From the NCBI GenBank assembly GCA_025464695.1, contig JAODNQ010000210.1, positions 1 through 25,313 on the forward strand: a DNA stretch of 25,313 nt, in the 5' to 3' direction. Positions 1 through 6,903 of the stretch are shown piece after piece (position 1 is the stretch's first letter; every line of letters starts with the position of its first letter). The notes beneath the pieces were generated by a model. That model ran no database searches. It saw only the letters and a list, made by a program, of their open reading frames with translations, and was not told the DNA's origin. A program made the translations under genes and the position numbers. The DNA comes from Frankiales bacterium. Lineage in GTDB: Bacteria; Actinomycetota; Actinomycetes; Mycobacteriales; SCTD01.

Positions 1-99
1 AAGCTCCTCGGCCAACTCCACCACTGCCTGCACACCCGCCAGCCCTACGACGAGACCCTGGCCTGGGCCCCACGCAGCAGCGAGCTCACCGCAGCTTGA
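1..99 (+). pseudogene. Transposase C-terminal tail (IS110-like), cut by window edge
   Basis: An open frame enters from the left edge and ends at a TGA, giving 32 residues. The segment LLGQLHHCLHTRQPYDETLAW looks like the extreme C-terminus of IS110-type transposases, where a short helix with L-H-x-C-L is followed by a Y-D/N-E-x-x-A-W stretch. Only this tail is visible, so I cannot say whether the element is intact or a remnant. It lies 21 bp from the stop codon of pilB, and the two genes run tail to tail. The family assignment comes from recalled motif similarity and is moderate. It could be another transposase class or an unrelated protein end. Confidence 0.5.
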
Positions 100-120
100 C
101 GCGCTACAGGCGTGGGGTGT

Positions 121-1785
121 CTAGACGACGACCCGCAGGATCTCCTCGATAGAGGTGTGGCCCGCGAGCACCTTGGCCAGGCCGTCGTCGCGCAGCGTGA
201 TCATCCCCTGCTCTCGGGCGACGTTCCCGATCGCCAGCGACGACGCGTGCTCGACCGCGAGCTTCTCGATCTCCTCGGAGACAGCCATGACCTCGTGCAG
301 CGCGAGGCGGCCCTTGTAGCCCGTCTTGGAGCAGGCGCTGCAGCCGATCGGCCGGTACAGCGTCGGCAGGTCCATGCCGTCCTGCCACGTGAAGCGGACG
401 TCGCGCATGTACTGCGGCGTCGGGACGTACGCCTCCTTGCACTTCGGGCACAACCGCCGCGCCAGGCGCTGGGCGAGCACGCAGTCCAGCGCGGAGCCCA
501 CGAGGAACGGCTCGATCCCCATCTCGGTCAGGCGCACGACGGCGGACGGCGCGTCGTTGGTGTGCAGGGTCGACAGCACGAGGTGGCCCGTGAGGGCGGC
601 CTCGATGGCGATGTGCGCCGTCTCCTGGTCGCGGATCTCGCCGAGCAGCACGATGTCGGGGTCGGAGCGCAGGATCGACCGGAGCGCGGCCGCGAACGTC
701 AGCCCGGCCTTGGCGTTCGTCTGCACCTGGTTGATGCCGGGGAGCCGGTACTCGACCGGGTCCTCGACGGTGATGACGTTGACCTCTGGCTTGCTGACGA
801 TGTTGAGCGTCGCGTACAGCGTCGTCGACTTCCCGGAACCGGTCGGGCCGGTCACCAGGATCATCCCGTAGGGCTTGGTGAACGAGCGCGAGTAGACCTC
901 GTAGTTCTCGTCGCCGAAGCCGAGGTCGGACAGGTTCAGCGAGGCCGTCGAGTTGTCCAGGATGCGCATGACGATCTTCTCGCCCCACACGGTGGGCAGG
1001 GTCGCCACGCGCAGGTCGATCTTCCGCCCGTTCGCGTTGACGGACAGGCGTCCGTCCTGCGGGATCCGCCGCTCGGCGATGTTGATGTCAGCCATGATCT
1101 TCAGTCGGCTGGTGACGCCCGAGGTGATGGTCTTCGGCGACCGCATCACCTCGTGCAGCACGCCGTCGATGCGGAACCGGACCCGCAGGTCCTTCTCGGC
1201 CGGCTCGATGTGGATGTCGGACGCCCGGTCCTGGATCGCCTGCGTGATGAGCAGGTTCACGAACTTGACGATCGGGGCGTCCTCGACGATCTCCTTGACG
1301 TTCGAGAGGTCGTCGTCCTCGTCGTTGATCCCGATCGCCGACGTGAGGTCGTCGAGCTCTGCGTCGCCGCGGTGGTACCGGTTGATCGCGGCGAGCAGGT
1401 CGGGCTTGGTGGCCACGACCGGCTTGATGTCCATCCCGCTGACGGACCGCATGTCGTCGACGGCGAACACGTTCGCCGGGTCGGCCATGGCGACGACGAG
1501 CTTGCCGTCCTCATAGCCGATGGGCAGCGCGGTGTGGCGCCGGCAGACCGGGTCCGGGACCTTAATGACGGCGCTGCCGTCCACGGGGTAGTCGGACAGG
1601 TCGACGAAGCGCATGCCGATCTGCGTCGCGAGTGCGGCGACCAGCTGGCCCTCGCTCAGCAGCTTCATGTCGACGAGCACGCGCCCGAGGCTGCGACCCA
1701 GCCGCCGCTGCTCCGCGACGGCGGCCACGAGCTGGTCGCGGGTGAGGTGCCCGCCCTCGAGCAGGATGTCGCCGAGCTGCTTCAC
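121..1785 (-). CDS. pilB: Type IV pilus assembly ATPase PilB (GspE family)
   Basis: A 554-residue hexameric ATPase that powers type IV pilus extension at the inner face of the cytoplasmic membrane. Residues 1-150 form the MshEN/GspE N-terminal domain, with the typical opening LGDILLEGGHLT. The ATPase core follows: Walker A GPTGSGKS at 313-320, Asp box EDPVEY from 341, Walker B LLGEIRD at 380-386, and His box HLVLSTLHTND at 401-411. The CPKC (446-449) and CSAC (482-485) pairs are the zinc-binding tetracysteine of the PilB/GspE group, which PilT retraction ATPases lack. Length is normal for the family. The start is GTG at 1785 with no clear Shine-Dalgarno sequence. It is the last gene of a five-gene run and is separated from the gene before it by 98 bp containing a hairpin. 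No pilT, pilC or pilin gene is visible on this side of the window. Confidence 0.95.
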   Translation of the reverse strand: MKQLGDILLEGGHLTRDQLVAAVAEQRRLGRSLGRVLVDMKLLSEGQLVAALATQIGMRFVDLSDYPVDGSAVIKVPDPVCRRHTALPIGYEDGKLVVAMADPANVFAVDDMRSVSGMDIKPVVATKPDLLAAINRYHRGDAELDDLTSAIGINDEDDDLSNVKEIVEDAPIVKFVNLLITQAIQDRASDIHIEPAEKDLRVRFRIDGVLHEVMRSPKTITSGVTSRLKIMADINIAERRIPQDGRLSVNANGRKIDLRVATLPTVWGEKIVMRILDNSTASLNLSDLGFGDENYEVYSRSFTKPYGMILVTGPTGSGKSTTLYATLNIVSKPEVNVITVEDPVEYRLPGINQVQTNAKAGLTFAAALRSILRSDPDIVLLGEIRDQETAHIAIEAALTGHLVLSTLHTNDAPSAVVRLTEMGIEPFLVGSALDCVLAQRLARRLCPKCKEAYVPTPQYMRDVRFTWQDGMDLPTLYRPIGCSACSKTGYKGRLALHEVMAVSEEIEKLAVEHASSLAIGNVAREQGMITLRDDGLAKVLAGHTSIEEILRVVV

Positions 1786-1806
1786 GCCGTTGCGCCCGTC
1801 TGGAGA

Positions 1807-1840
1807 CCGATCAGGAGGGGGACCACTCCCCCGCTATCGG
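1807..1840 (-). promoter_or_regulatory. Hairpin in the pilB leader
   Basis: The 98-bp gap between the upstream gene and pilB holds a two-part stem. The outer arms are CCGAT (1807-1811) and ATCGG (1836-1840). The inner arms are GGGGGA (1817-1822) and TCCCCC (1827-1832), closed by a 4-base loop, with an asymmetric internal loop of 5 and 3 bases between the two stems. A smaller stem, ACCC/GGGT around a 4-base loop, lies further upstream near 1861-1872. No T-run follows the hairpin. It may attenuate transcription, stabilise the pilB mRNA, or do nothing. Function is inference. Confidence 0.4.
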
Positions 1841-1883
1841 CGTCGTCCTCGAACTGCTTGACCCGTTCGGGTGAGCCGAGGCG

Positions 1884-2420
1884 TCAGCCGGACGACGTCA
1901 GCGCGCGGGCCAGGTCCTCGAGCGCCCGGGCCTGGTCGACGTCGTCGACCGCGCTCGTGGAGCCGTCGCGGAAGCCCAGCTGCACCCGGGAGGAGGGAGC
2001 CTGGCCGGGCACGTGGACGACCGGCGCGACGGGGTCGGCGGCCTGTGCGGGCGACGCCAGGGGCAGGTCGAGGAACGGGGACGGGACGACGGGCTGAGGC
2101 ACCACCGTCACTGATGCGGCCGATGGCGCGACGGACACGGGCGGCGCGACCGGCGCCGCAGGGGCGGCCACCGCCGCACCAGGAGCGGGCACCCCCAGGA
2201 CCCGCGCCACCTCGTCGAGCGGCAGCGACGGCAGCAGCGCCGCCTCCGCCTGCGCCCGGGCCAGCGCAGCGGCCACCTCCGGGTCCACCGCGGGTGACGG
2301 GTCCACGGCCGGCAGAGGGATCGCCACCGGCACGACGAGCGGCCCGCTCGGGATCGACGTCACGGCCGCCCCGAGCCCGTGACGACCGGACTCGCGGCGC
2401 CGCAGCGGCCACCACCGCAC
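1884..2420 (-). CDS. Unknown Pro/Ala-rich protein of the pilus operon
   Basis: I do not recognise this 178-residue protein. It starts with a Trp/Arg-rich stretch (MRWWPLRRRESGR), without a convincing signal peptide or membrane segment. Residues 25-145 are rich in Pro, Ala and Val and look disordered, apart from a possible short helix around 47-75 containing LPLDEVARVLGV. The last 35 residues look folded: a strand-turn patch VQLGFRDGS (146-154), then an acidic linker and a helix ARALEDLARAL. The GTG start follows the GTPase stop codon by 2 bp, so translation is probably coupled. Its place between an Mgl-type GTPase and pilB suggests an adaptor role in pilus control, but that is inference from position only. 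The coding call rests on the tight spacing and the long open frame. Confidence 0.7.
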   Translation of the reverse strand: MRWWPLRRRESGRHGLGAAVTSIPSGPLVVPVAIPLPAVDPSPAVDPEVAAALARAQAEAALLPSLPLDEVARVLGVPAPGAAVAAPAAPVAPPVSVAPSAASVTVVPQPVVPSPFLDLPLASPAQAADPVAPVVHVPGQAPSSRVQLGFRDGSTSAVDDVDQARALEDLARALTSSG

Positions 2421-2422
2421 CG

Positions 2423-3004
2423 TCAGACCCGGACGGGCGCGGCATCGAGCTGGTCGACGACCGAGTAGAGCAGGGCGAGCAGGACAGCCTTGACCGACTC
2501 TCGGTCAGTGGCGTCGCACGGCACGACGGGGGTGTCCTCGTGCAGGTCCAGTGCCTGTCGCACGGCAGCCTCGCCCTCCGGGTCGAGCCCGGCGGTGCGG
2601 TTGAGCGCGACGACGAACGGCACCTTGGCCATCTTGCGGAAGGCCGCGAGGATCCCGACAGCCTCCTCGAGGCTGTCGGGGCGGGAGCTGTCCACGAGCA
2701 GGATGTAGCCGAGCATCCCCTCGCCCAGGATCTCCCACATGAAGTCGAACCGGTCCTGGCCGGGGGTGCCGAACAGGTAGAGCACCAGGTCGCGGTCGAT
2801 CGTGATGCGGCCGAAGTCCATCGCGACGGTCGTCTCCGCCTTGCGCGACCTGGTGTGGTCGCTGATGTCCTTCTCCGTCGACAGGACGGTGATCTCGCTG
2901 ATCGTGCGGATCAGGGTCGTCTTGCCGGCGCTGAACGGCCCGGTGACGACGATCTTGACCGCCGTGCCGCCGTGCTTGCGGCGGTTCGGGTTCCTCGTGC
3001 TCAT
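2423..3004 (-). CDS. Ras-like small GTPase, MglA/CvnD type
   Basis: A 193-residue cytoplasmic GTPase of the bacterial MglA/CvnD (conservon) group. The P-loop is GPFSAGKT (22-29). The switch region contains SRKAETTVAMDFGRI (53-67). The G3 box is GTPGQ (79-83) rather than D-x-x-G, which is usual for this group. The G4 region reads NRTA (135-138), lacking the Asp of the N-K-x-D guanine-specificity motif. PCDATDRESV (162-171) covers the G5 position. I chose ATG at 3004, whose A is the last base of the preceding gene's TGA, with AGAGGG upstream. A GTG one codon earlier (3007) is also possible. Family members switch between GTP and GDP states and work with Roadblock proteins, one of which is encoded two genes upstream. 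Here the likely output is PilB-driven pilus activity. Confidence 0.9.
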   Translation of the reverse strand: MSTRNPNRRKHGGTAVKIVVTGPFSAGKTTLIRTISEITVLSTEKDISDHTRSRKAETTVAMDFGRITIDRDLVLYLFGTPGQDRFDFMWEILGEGMLGYILLVDSSRPDSLEEAVGILAAFRKMAKVPFVVALNRTAGLDPEGEAAVRQALDLHEDTPVVPCDATDRESVKAVLLALLYSVVDQLDAAPVRV

Positions 3005-4107
3005 CACAGCCCTCTCACGCCGGCGATCAGCCTCAGGAGCAGGCTCTTGTTGACGCTCGGGTCCAGCGCGACGCCGGGAGCGACCGCGAGCTCCGGCTGC
3101 ATCGCGGTGGCTCCGTTGACGGAGCCGTGACCCATGGTGGTACTGACGGCCGGGGCAGGGGCGGGCGACAGGCCGGACGCCCGGGCGAACGCCGGAGCGG
3201 GCTCCGCGTGCTCGGGCTGGCGCGGCGCCACGAACGGCTCGGGCCGCTCCGGGATCACCGGTGCGCGGACGGCGGCGGCAGGGGGTGGGGTCACCACGGT
3301 CTGCACGGGTGCCGGCGGCGCGGCGGGCGTGGTCGGCGTCGGGACGCCCTCCAGCCCGGCCAGCAGCGACTGCCGGCGGTGCAGGGAGGACAGTGCCTCG
3401 TCGGCGGCGTGCCGGACCTCGAGCAGGCCACGCTGGACCAGCCCGGCGAGCGCCGAGACGACGGCGTACTCGCCGCGCCCCGACAGGGAGACGAGGTCAC
3501 CGACGGTGCGCCGTCCGTCGACGAGGGCCAGCAGCCACCACTCGGTGCCGGCGACGACGGGCTCTGCCGCGGGTGCGGGGACGACCGTGACGACGGCCTC
3601 CGGTGACGGGACGACGGCGGCCAGCAGCGGCCAGGCCTCGAGCCGGCGGCGGGCCTCGGTGACGACCTGCTCGACGGTCAGGCTGGCGCCGAGGTCGTCG
3701 GGGTCGATCTCGTCGGAGACGAAGGCGAAGTCGCCGTCGGTCCACCGCAGCAGGTCGAAGACGGCGTCGACGGCCTGCTCGGAGGCGAGCGCGCGGACGG
3801 TGTCGGTGTCGAGCGGCGCGGTGTCGGCGAGCATCCGGCCGAGGCCGGCGCCCTCCTTGTGGCTGACCCGCTCGACGGCCTTGGCGAGCGTCGCGTCGTC
3901 GACCAGTCCGGCGCCGACCAGGCGGCGGCCGAGCTCCTGGCGCTGCACCTGCGCCCGGGCGCCGGTGATGGCGCCGTCGCGCAGGTGGATCGCGCCGTGG
4001 CGGCCGTGCTCACGGCGCACGTGCAGCGTGCCGCTCTTCTTCGTGGCGCTCAGCAGCTGGAAGATGTCCGGCAGGCTGAACGCGTCGAGGGTCCCCTCGA
4101 GCTTCAT
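3004..4107 (-). CDS. DUF4388 (PATAN-type) domain protein
   Basis: A 367-residue cytoplasmic protein. Residues 1-50 (LEGTLDAFSLPDIFQLLSATKKSGTLHVRR, then a GAIHLRDGAI strand pair) are a clear DUF4388/PATAN signature. Residues 51-160 look helical and may complete the same fold. Residues 187-235 (WWLLALVDGRRTVGDLVSLSGRGEYAVVSALAGLVQRGLLEV) resemble a winged-helix unit. Residues 255-340 are Pro/Ala-rich and probably disordered. The protein ends in a basic, amphipathic segment, NKSLLLRLIAGVRGL (353-367), that could be a docking peptide. PATAN-type proteins in cyanobacteria and myxobacteria are linked to type IV pili and gliding. The gene sits 12 bp after the Roadblock gene and shares one base with the GTPase start. 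Domain call is firm; role is inferred from family and context. Confidence 0.85.
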   Translation of the reverse strand: MKLEGTLDAFSLPDIFQLLSATKKSGTLHVRREHGRHGAIHLRDGAITGARAQVQRQELGRRLVGAGLVDDATLAKAVERVSHKEGAGLGRMLADTAPLDTDTVRALASEQAVDAVFDLLRWTDGDFAFVSDEIDPDDLGASLTVEQVVTEARRRLEAWPLLAAVVPSPEAVVTVVPAPAAEPVVAGTEWWLLALVDGRRTVGDLVSLSGRGEYAVVSALAGLVQRGLLEVRHAADEALSSLHRRQSLLAGLEGVPTPTTPAAPPAPVQTVVTPPPAAAVRAPVIPERPEPFVAPRQPEHAEPAPAFARASGLSPAPAPAVSTTMGHGSVNGATAMQPELAVAPGVALDPSVNKSLLLRLIAGVRGL

Positions 4108-4119
4108 CGCAGGGCCGTC

Positions 4120-4674
4120 CTAGGACCAGGCCGGCGGGACGTCCGGGCCGGCAGCGGTCGGGGCCGGCGCGTAGGTCGACCAGGGCGTCTCGACGGGGAG
4201 GCTGTACGTGGGGGGCGAGTACGAGGGAGCGTCGGGGGTCGTGGGCACCGACTGCAGGACGGGCTGCGAGGGGACGGCCGGCGTCTCGGCGCGCAGCACG
4301 TCGGCGACGAGGGCCGCGGCCCGCTTCACCTCGTACAGCATCATGCCGATCTTGGCGCCCTTGGCCGCGACCGCGACCAGCACGGCCTCGTCGTCGGCGC
4401 TGATGAGGAAGACCGTGCCGGTCTCGCCCTCGATGTAGACCTGCGACAGCTCGCCGCGGCCGAGGCCCTGGGCCGCACGTTCGCCGAGCGAGAGCAGCGC
4501 CGCGCTCATGGCGGCCACCCGGTCCTCGTCCATCGACGGCGGCAGCGCGGAGGCCATCGGCAGCCCGTCGAAGGACACGACCGCTGCGGCCTCGATCTCC
4601 GCGGTGGACGACAGCAGGGCGTGGATCGCGCTGTCGAGCCGCTCCGAACGGCTCCCTGCGTGCAGGTCAGACAT
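4120..4674 (-). CDS. Roadblock/LC7 domain protein (MglB-like)
   Basis: A 184-residue protein and the first gene of the pilus control operon. Residues 10-128 form a Roadblock/LC7 domain: an opening helix RLDSAIHALLSS, the strand pair AAAVVSFDGLPMASAL, a long helix with MSAALLSLGERAAQGL, the hairpin QVYIEGETGTVFLISADDEAVLVAVA, and a final helix. Such proteins dimerise and act on small GTPases; MglB is the GTPase-activating partner of MglA. Residues 130-184 form a Pro/Tyr/Ser-rich tail that looks disordered. I chose ATG at 4674 because an AGAGGGG ribosome-binding site precedes it by about 6 bases; the 44 codons upstream of it look non-coding. The partner is most likely the GTPase two genes downstream. 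The 83-bp gap to the divergent gene contains no TA dinucleotide, so I see no normal -10 box for this operon. Confidence 0.9.
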   Translation of the reverse strand: MSDLHAGSRSERLDSAIHALLSSTAEIEAAAVVSFDGLPMASALPPSMDEDRVAAMSAALLSLGERAAQGLGRGELSQVYIEGETGTVFLISADDEAVLVAVAAKGAKIGMMLYEVKRAAALVADVLRAETPAVPSQPVLQSVPTTPDAPSYSPPTYSLPVETPWSTYAPAPTAAGPDVPPAWS

Positions 4675-4757
4675 GCCGTGCCCCTCTGGTCCTCGCGCCG
4701 TCGTGCAGCCGCAGACCTGCGACCACGACTCCTGCATCGGCGGAGGCCAGCGGGCCC

Positions 4758-6188
4758 TTGAGTCGTTCCCGCGAGGTTGAGGAGCCGGGACCACCTGCCG
4801 AGACAAGGCCCGTGGAGACGCGCGCGAGGCAGGTGGCGGGATGGCTGGGACGGCGCGACCGGCGGGTCTGGGCCAGCACGGCGCTGGCGGCGCTCGCGGT
4901 CTACCTGCTGACCGCGCACTGGCAGACGGGTCAGGTGAACGACGCGCAGGCAGCGGTCTGGCCGGCCTGGCAGTTCGTCCACACGGGCAGCTTCGACCTG
5001 GCCGGCGCCAGGGACCTGCCGGACAACATGTGGTTCACGCCGCTCGGTGACCGGGTGGTGTGTCAGCGGATGATGGGCGTGATCCTCGCCGGCATCCCCT
5101 TCGCCGCCGTCGCGCCCTGGCTCCACGCCGAGCAGGTGGGTGCACTGGCGGGTGCTGCGTACTCGGCCGGCGCGGTGGCCAACCTCCACCTGGTCCTGCG
5201 CCGCCTCGTCCCCGGGAGGACCGCGCTGCTCGGTGCGGCGTTGTTCGCCTGTGGCACCCCGCTGTGGACGACGGGCGCCGCGGAGCTCTGGGGCCACGGG
5301 CCGGACGCCTTCTTCATCAGCCTCACCCTCCTCGCGCTCCAGCGTCAGCGCTACGTGCTCGCCGGGCTGGCCATCGCGCCCGGCGTGCTGGTCCGGCCCT
5401 ACCTTGCCGTGTCCGCCGCCGTGCTCGGCCTGGTGCTCGCCGCAGCGCACCGGCGCCCCGCGATCCTCGTCGCCTACGGCCTGCCCGCGGCGAGCCTGGT
5501 CCCCACGATGCCGCTGTGGAACGGGTGGTACTACGGCACCTCGAACATCGGCGGGCCCTACCAGGCCAAGATCGACGCAGCGGTCGCGCCCACCGACAGC
5601 ACGGTCGCGTGGACCTTCGTCAAGGACCTCGCCGGGTCCTTCCTCTCCCCCGAGGTCGGGCTGTTCGCCTACAGCCCGGTCTTCCTGCTGCTGGTCCTGC
5701 GCCTCGTACCGGCCTGGCGCAGCGCCCCCGACTGGGTCCGTGCCTCCGCACTGGCGGGCGTCGCCTACGAGGTGCTCCAGCTTCGGGGCAACCGCTACAG
5801 CGGTGGCGGGGCGTTCTACAGCAACCGGCTCATCGTCGAGCTCGTCGTCTTCACCTTCCCGCTGCTCGTCCTCGCGGTCGCGCCGTTGCTCGAGCGCGGC
5901 GGCCGCTGGGCGACCCTGGTCGTCGCGCTCGGCAGCACCTCCGTGGCGGTCCACCTGTTCGGCGCCTTCTCCGCCTACCACTGGCGCGGCACCGTCCAGC
6001 ACTGGTGGCTCTGGTACCCGTGGCACGTGGCTCACACCTGGGGCCTGGGCGCGCTACCACTGGTCCTGACTGCCGTCGCCGTCCCTGTCGTCGCGGTCCT
6101 CGCGCAGCGTCAGCACGACCAGCAGGTCAGGGTCGACGTCCCAGCGCAGCGCGCATGGCTGCCAGCGGAGGCTCCTGCCCGGTCATGA
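4758..6188 (+). CDS. Multi-pass membrane protein, GT-C glycosyltransferase-like
   Basis: A 476-residue integral membrane protein with roughly 9-11 hydrophobic segments, the first at about 38-53. The loop after it contains an Asp (QVNDAQAAVW, D62), where GT-C enzymes such as PMT and ArnT families carry their catalytic acidic residue. A large extracytoplasmic loop (about 70-100) has DLPDNMWFTPLGDR, and later loops carry WNGWYYGTSNIGGPY and GNRYSGGGAFYSNR. These are consistent with polyprenyl-phosphate-sugar-dependent transferases of actinobacteria, but no diagnostic family motif is recognised. The start is uncertain: TTG at 4758 has GGAGG 11 bases upstream, and an in-frame GTG at 4812 has a weaker site. 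It is divergent from the pilus operon. Its last 62 bases overlap the 3' end of aroE on the other strand. It might glycosylate surface proteins; that is speculation. Confidence 0.75.
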   Translation: MSRSREVEEPGPPAETRPVETRARQVAGWLGRRDRRVWASTALAALAVYLLTAHWQTGQVNDAQAAVWPAWQFVHTGSFDLAGARDLPDNMWFTPLGDRVVCQRMMGVILAGIPFAAVAPWLHAEQVGALAGAAYSAGAVANLHLVLRRLVPGRTALLGAALFACGTPLWTTGAAELWGHGPDAFFISLTLLALQRQRYVLAGLAIAPGVLVRPYLAVSAAVLGLVLAAAHRRPAILVAYGLPAASLVPTMPLWNGWYYGTSNIGGPYQAKIDAAVAPTDSTVAWTFVKDLAGSFLSPEVGLFAYSPVFLLLVLRLVPAWRSAPDWVRASALAGVAYEVLQLRGNRYSGGGAFYSNRLIVELVVFTFPLLVLAVAPLLERGGRWATLVVALGSTSVAVHLFGAFSAYHWRGTVQHWWLWYPWHVAHTWGLGALPLVLTAVAVPVVAVLAQRQHDQQVRVDVPAQRAWLPAEAPARS

Positions 6189-6903
6189 GCCGCACCTGCT
6201 CGCCCGCCTGGTGCAGGAGCATCTCGAGCCCCGACACGACGACCCCGCGGCAGCCCTGCGCCAACGTGCTCGGCCAGGGGTCGTAGGCGACGTCGAGCAG
6301 CGCCGGGACCTCCCCCACGTGGTCGGCCGCGAACGACGCCGCCCCGGACGGCAGGGTCGAGATGAGCAGCTCGCACCCCTCGAGCACCGACGGGTCCCAC
6401 GCCACCACGCACGGCGCGACCCCGAGCCGCTCGGCGGCGGCCAGCGTCTCGACCGGCGGGGACCGGACCACGAGCACCGGCGTCGAGCACCCCAGGGACT
6501 GCAGCGCCGCCAGCGCCGACCGCGCGGTCGCTCCCCCGCCCAGCACGACCGCGCGGGACACTGCGGTCACCCCTGCCGTCGCTAGCGCCGCGACGATCCC
6601 GTGCACGTCGGTGTTGTCGCCGTGCAGCCCGTCCTCCCGCACGACGACGGTGTTGGCGGCGGCCACGGCAGTGGCCAGCGGCGACGCCGAGGAGAGCAGC
6701 GGCAGCACCGCCTCCTTGAGGGGCATGGTGAGCGACAAGCCGGCCCAGCCCGGGCCGAGGCCCGCCACGAACGCCGGCAGCCCCGCGGCGTCGACCTCGA
6801 GAGCGGTGTAGTCCCAGTCGAGCCCCAGGGCGGCGTACGCCGCGCGGTGCAGCAGCGGCGAGAGGCTGTGCGCGATCGGGCTGCCGAGGACCGCGGCGCG
6901 CAC
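6127..6903 (-). CDS. aroE: Shikimate dehydrogenase
   Basis: A 258-residue cytoplasmic enzyme that reduces 3-dehydroshikimate to shikimate with NADPH, in the pathway to aromatic amino acids. The substrate-binding motif SLSP is at 13-16. TMPLKE (59-64) holds the catalytic Lys63, and NTDV (97-100) holds the catalytic Asp99. The nucleotide-binding glycine-rich loop is LGGGATARSAL (121-131). The usual C-terminal Q-x-G-E helix appears as LHQAGEQ (230-236). Length is slightly short of the roughly 270-280 usual for the family. The GTG start at 6903 directly abuts the mltG stop codon. It is the last gene of the rarA-to-aroE run, as in many Actinomycetota. No other aro genes are in the window. Its 3' end overlaps the convergent membrane-protein gene. 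Confidence 0.92.
   Translation of the reverse strand: MRAAVLGSPIAHSLSPLLHRAAYAALGLDWDYTALEVDAAGLPAFVAGLGPGWAGLSLTMPLKEAVLPLLSSASPLATAVAAANTVVVREDGLHGDNTDVHGIVAALATAGVTAVSRAVVLGGGATARSALAALQSLGCSTPVLVVRSPPVETLAAAERLGVAPCVVAWDPSVLEGCELLISTLPSGAASFAADHVGEVPALLDVAYDPWPSTLAQGCRGVVVSGLEMLLHQAGEQVRLMTGQEPPLAAMRAALGRRP

Noticed and set aside
1786..1883. Possible cyclic-di-GMP (GEMM) riboswitch before pilB
   Set aside because: I looked for the conserved GEMM-I core but did not find its characteristic segment or tetraloop-receptor layout. Only generic hairpins are present.
4506..6035. Minus-strand open frame of 509 codons opposite the membrane-protein gene
   Set aside because: The plus-strand frame has a clear multi-pass membrane pattern. 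The minus frame is Arg/Gly/Glu/Asp-rich without structure and runs into the Roadblock gene out of frame.
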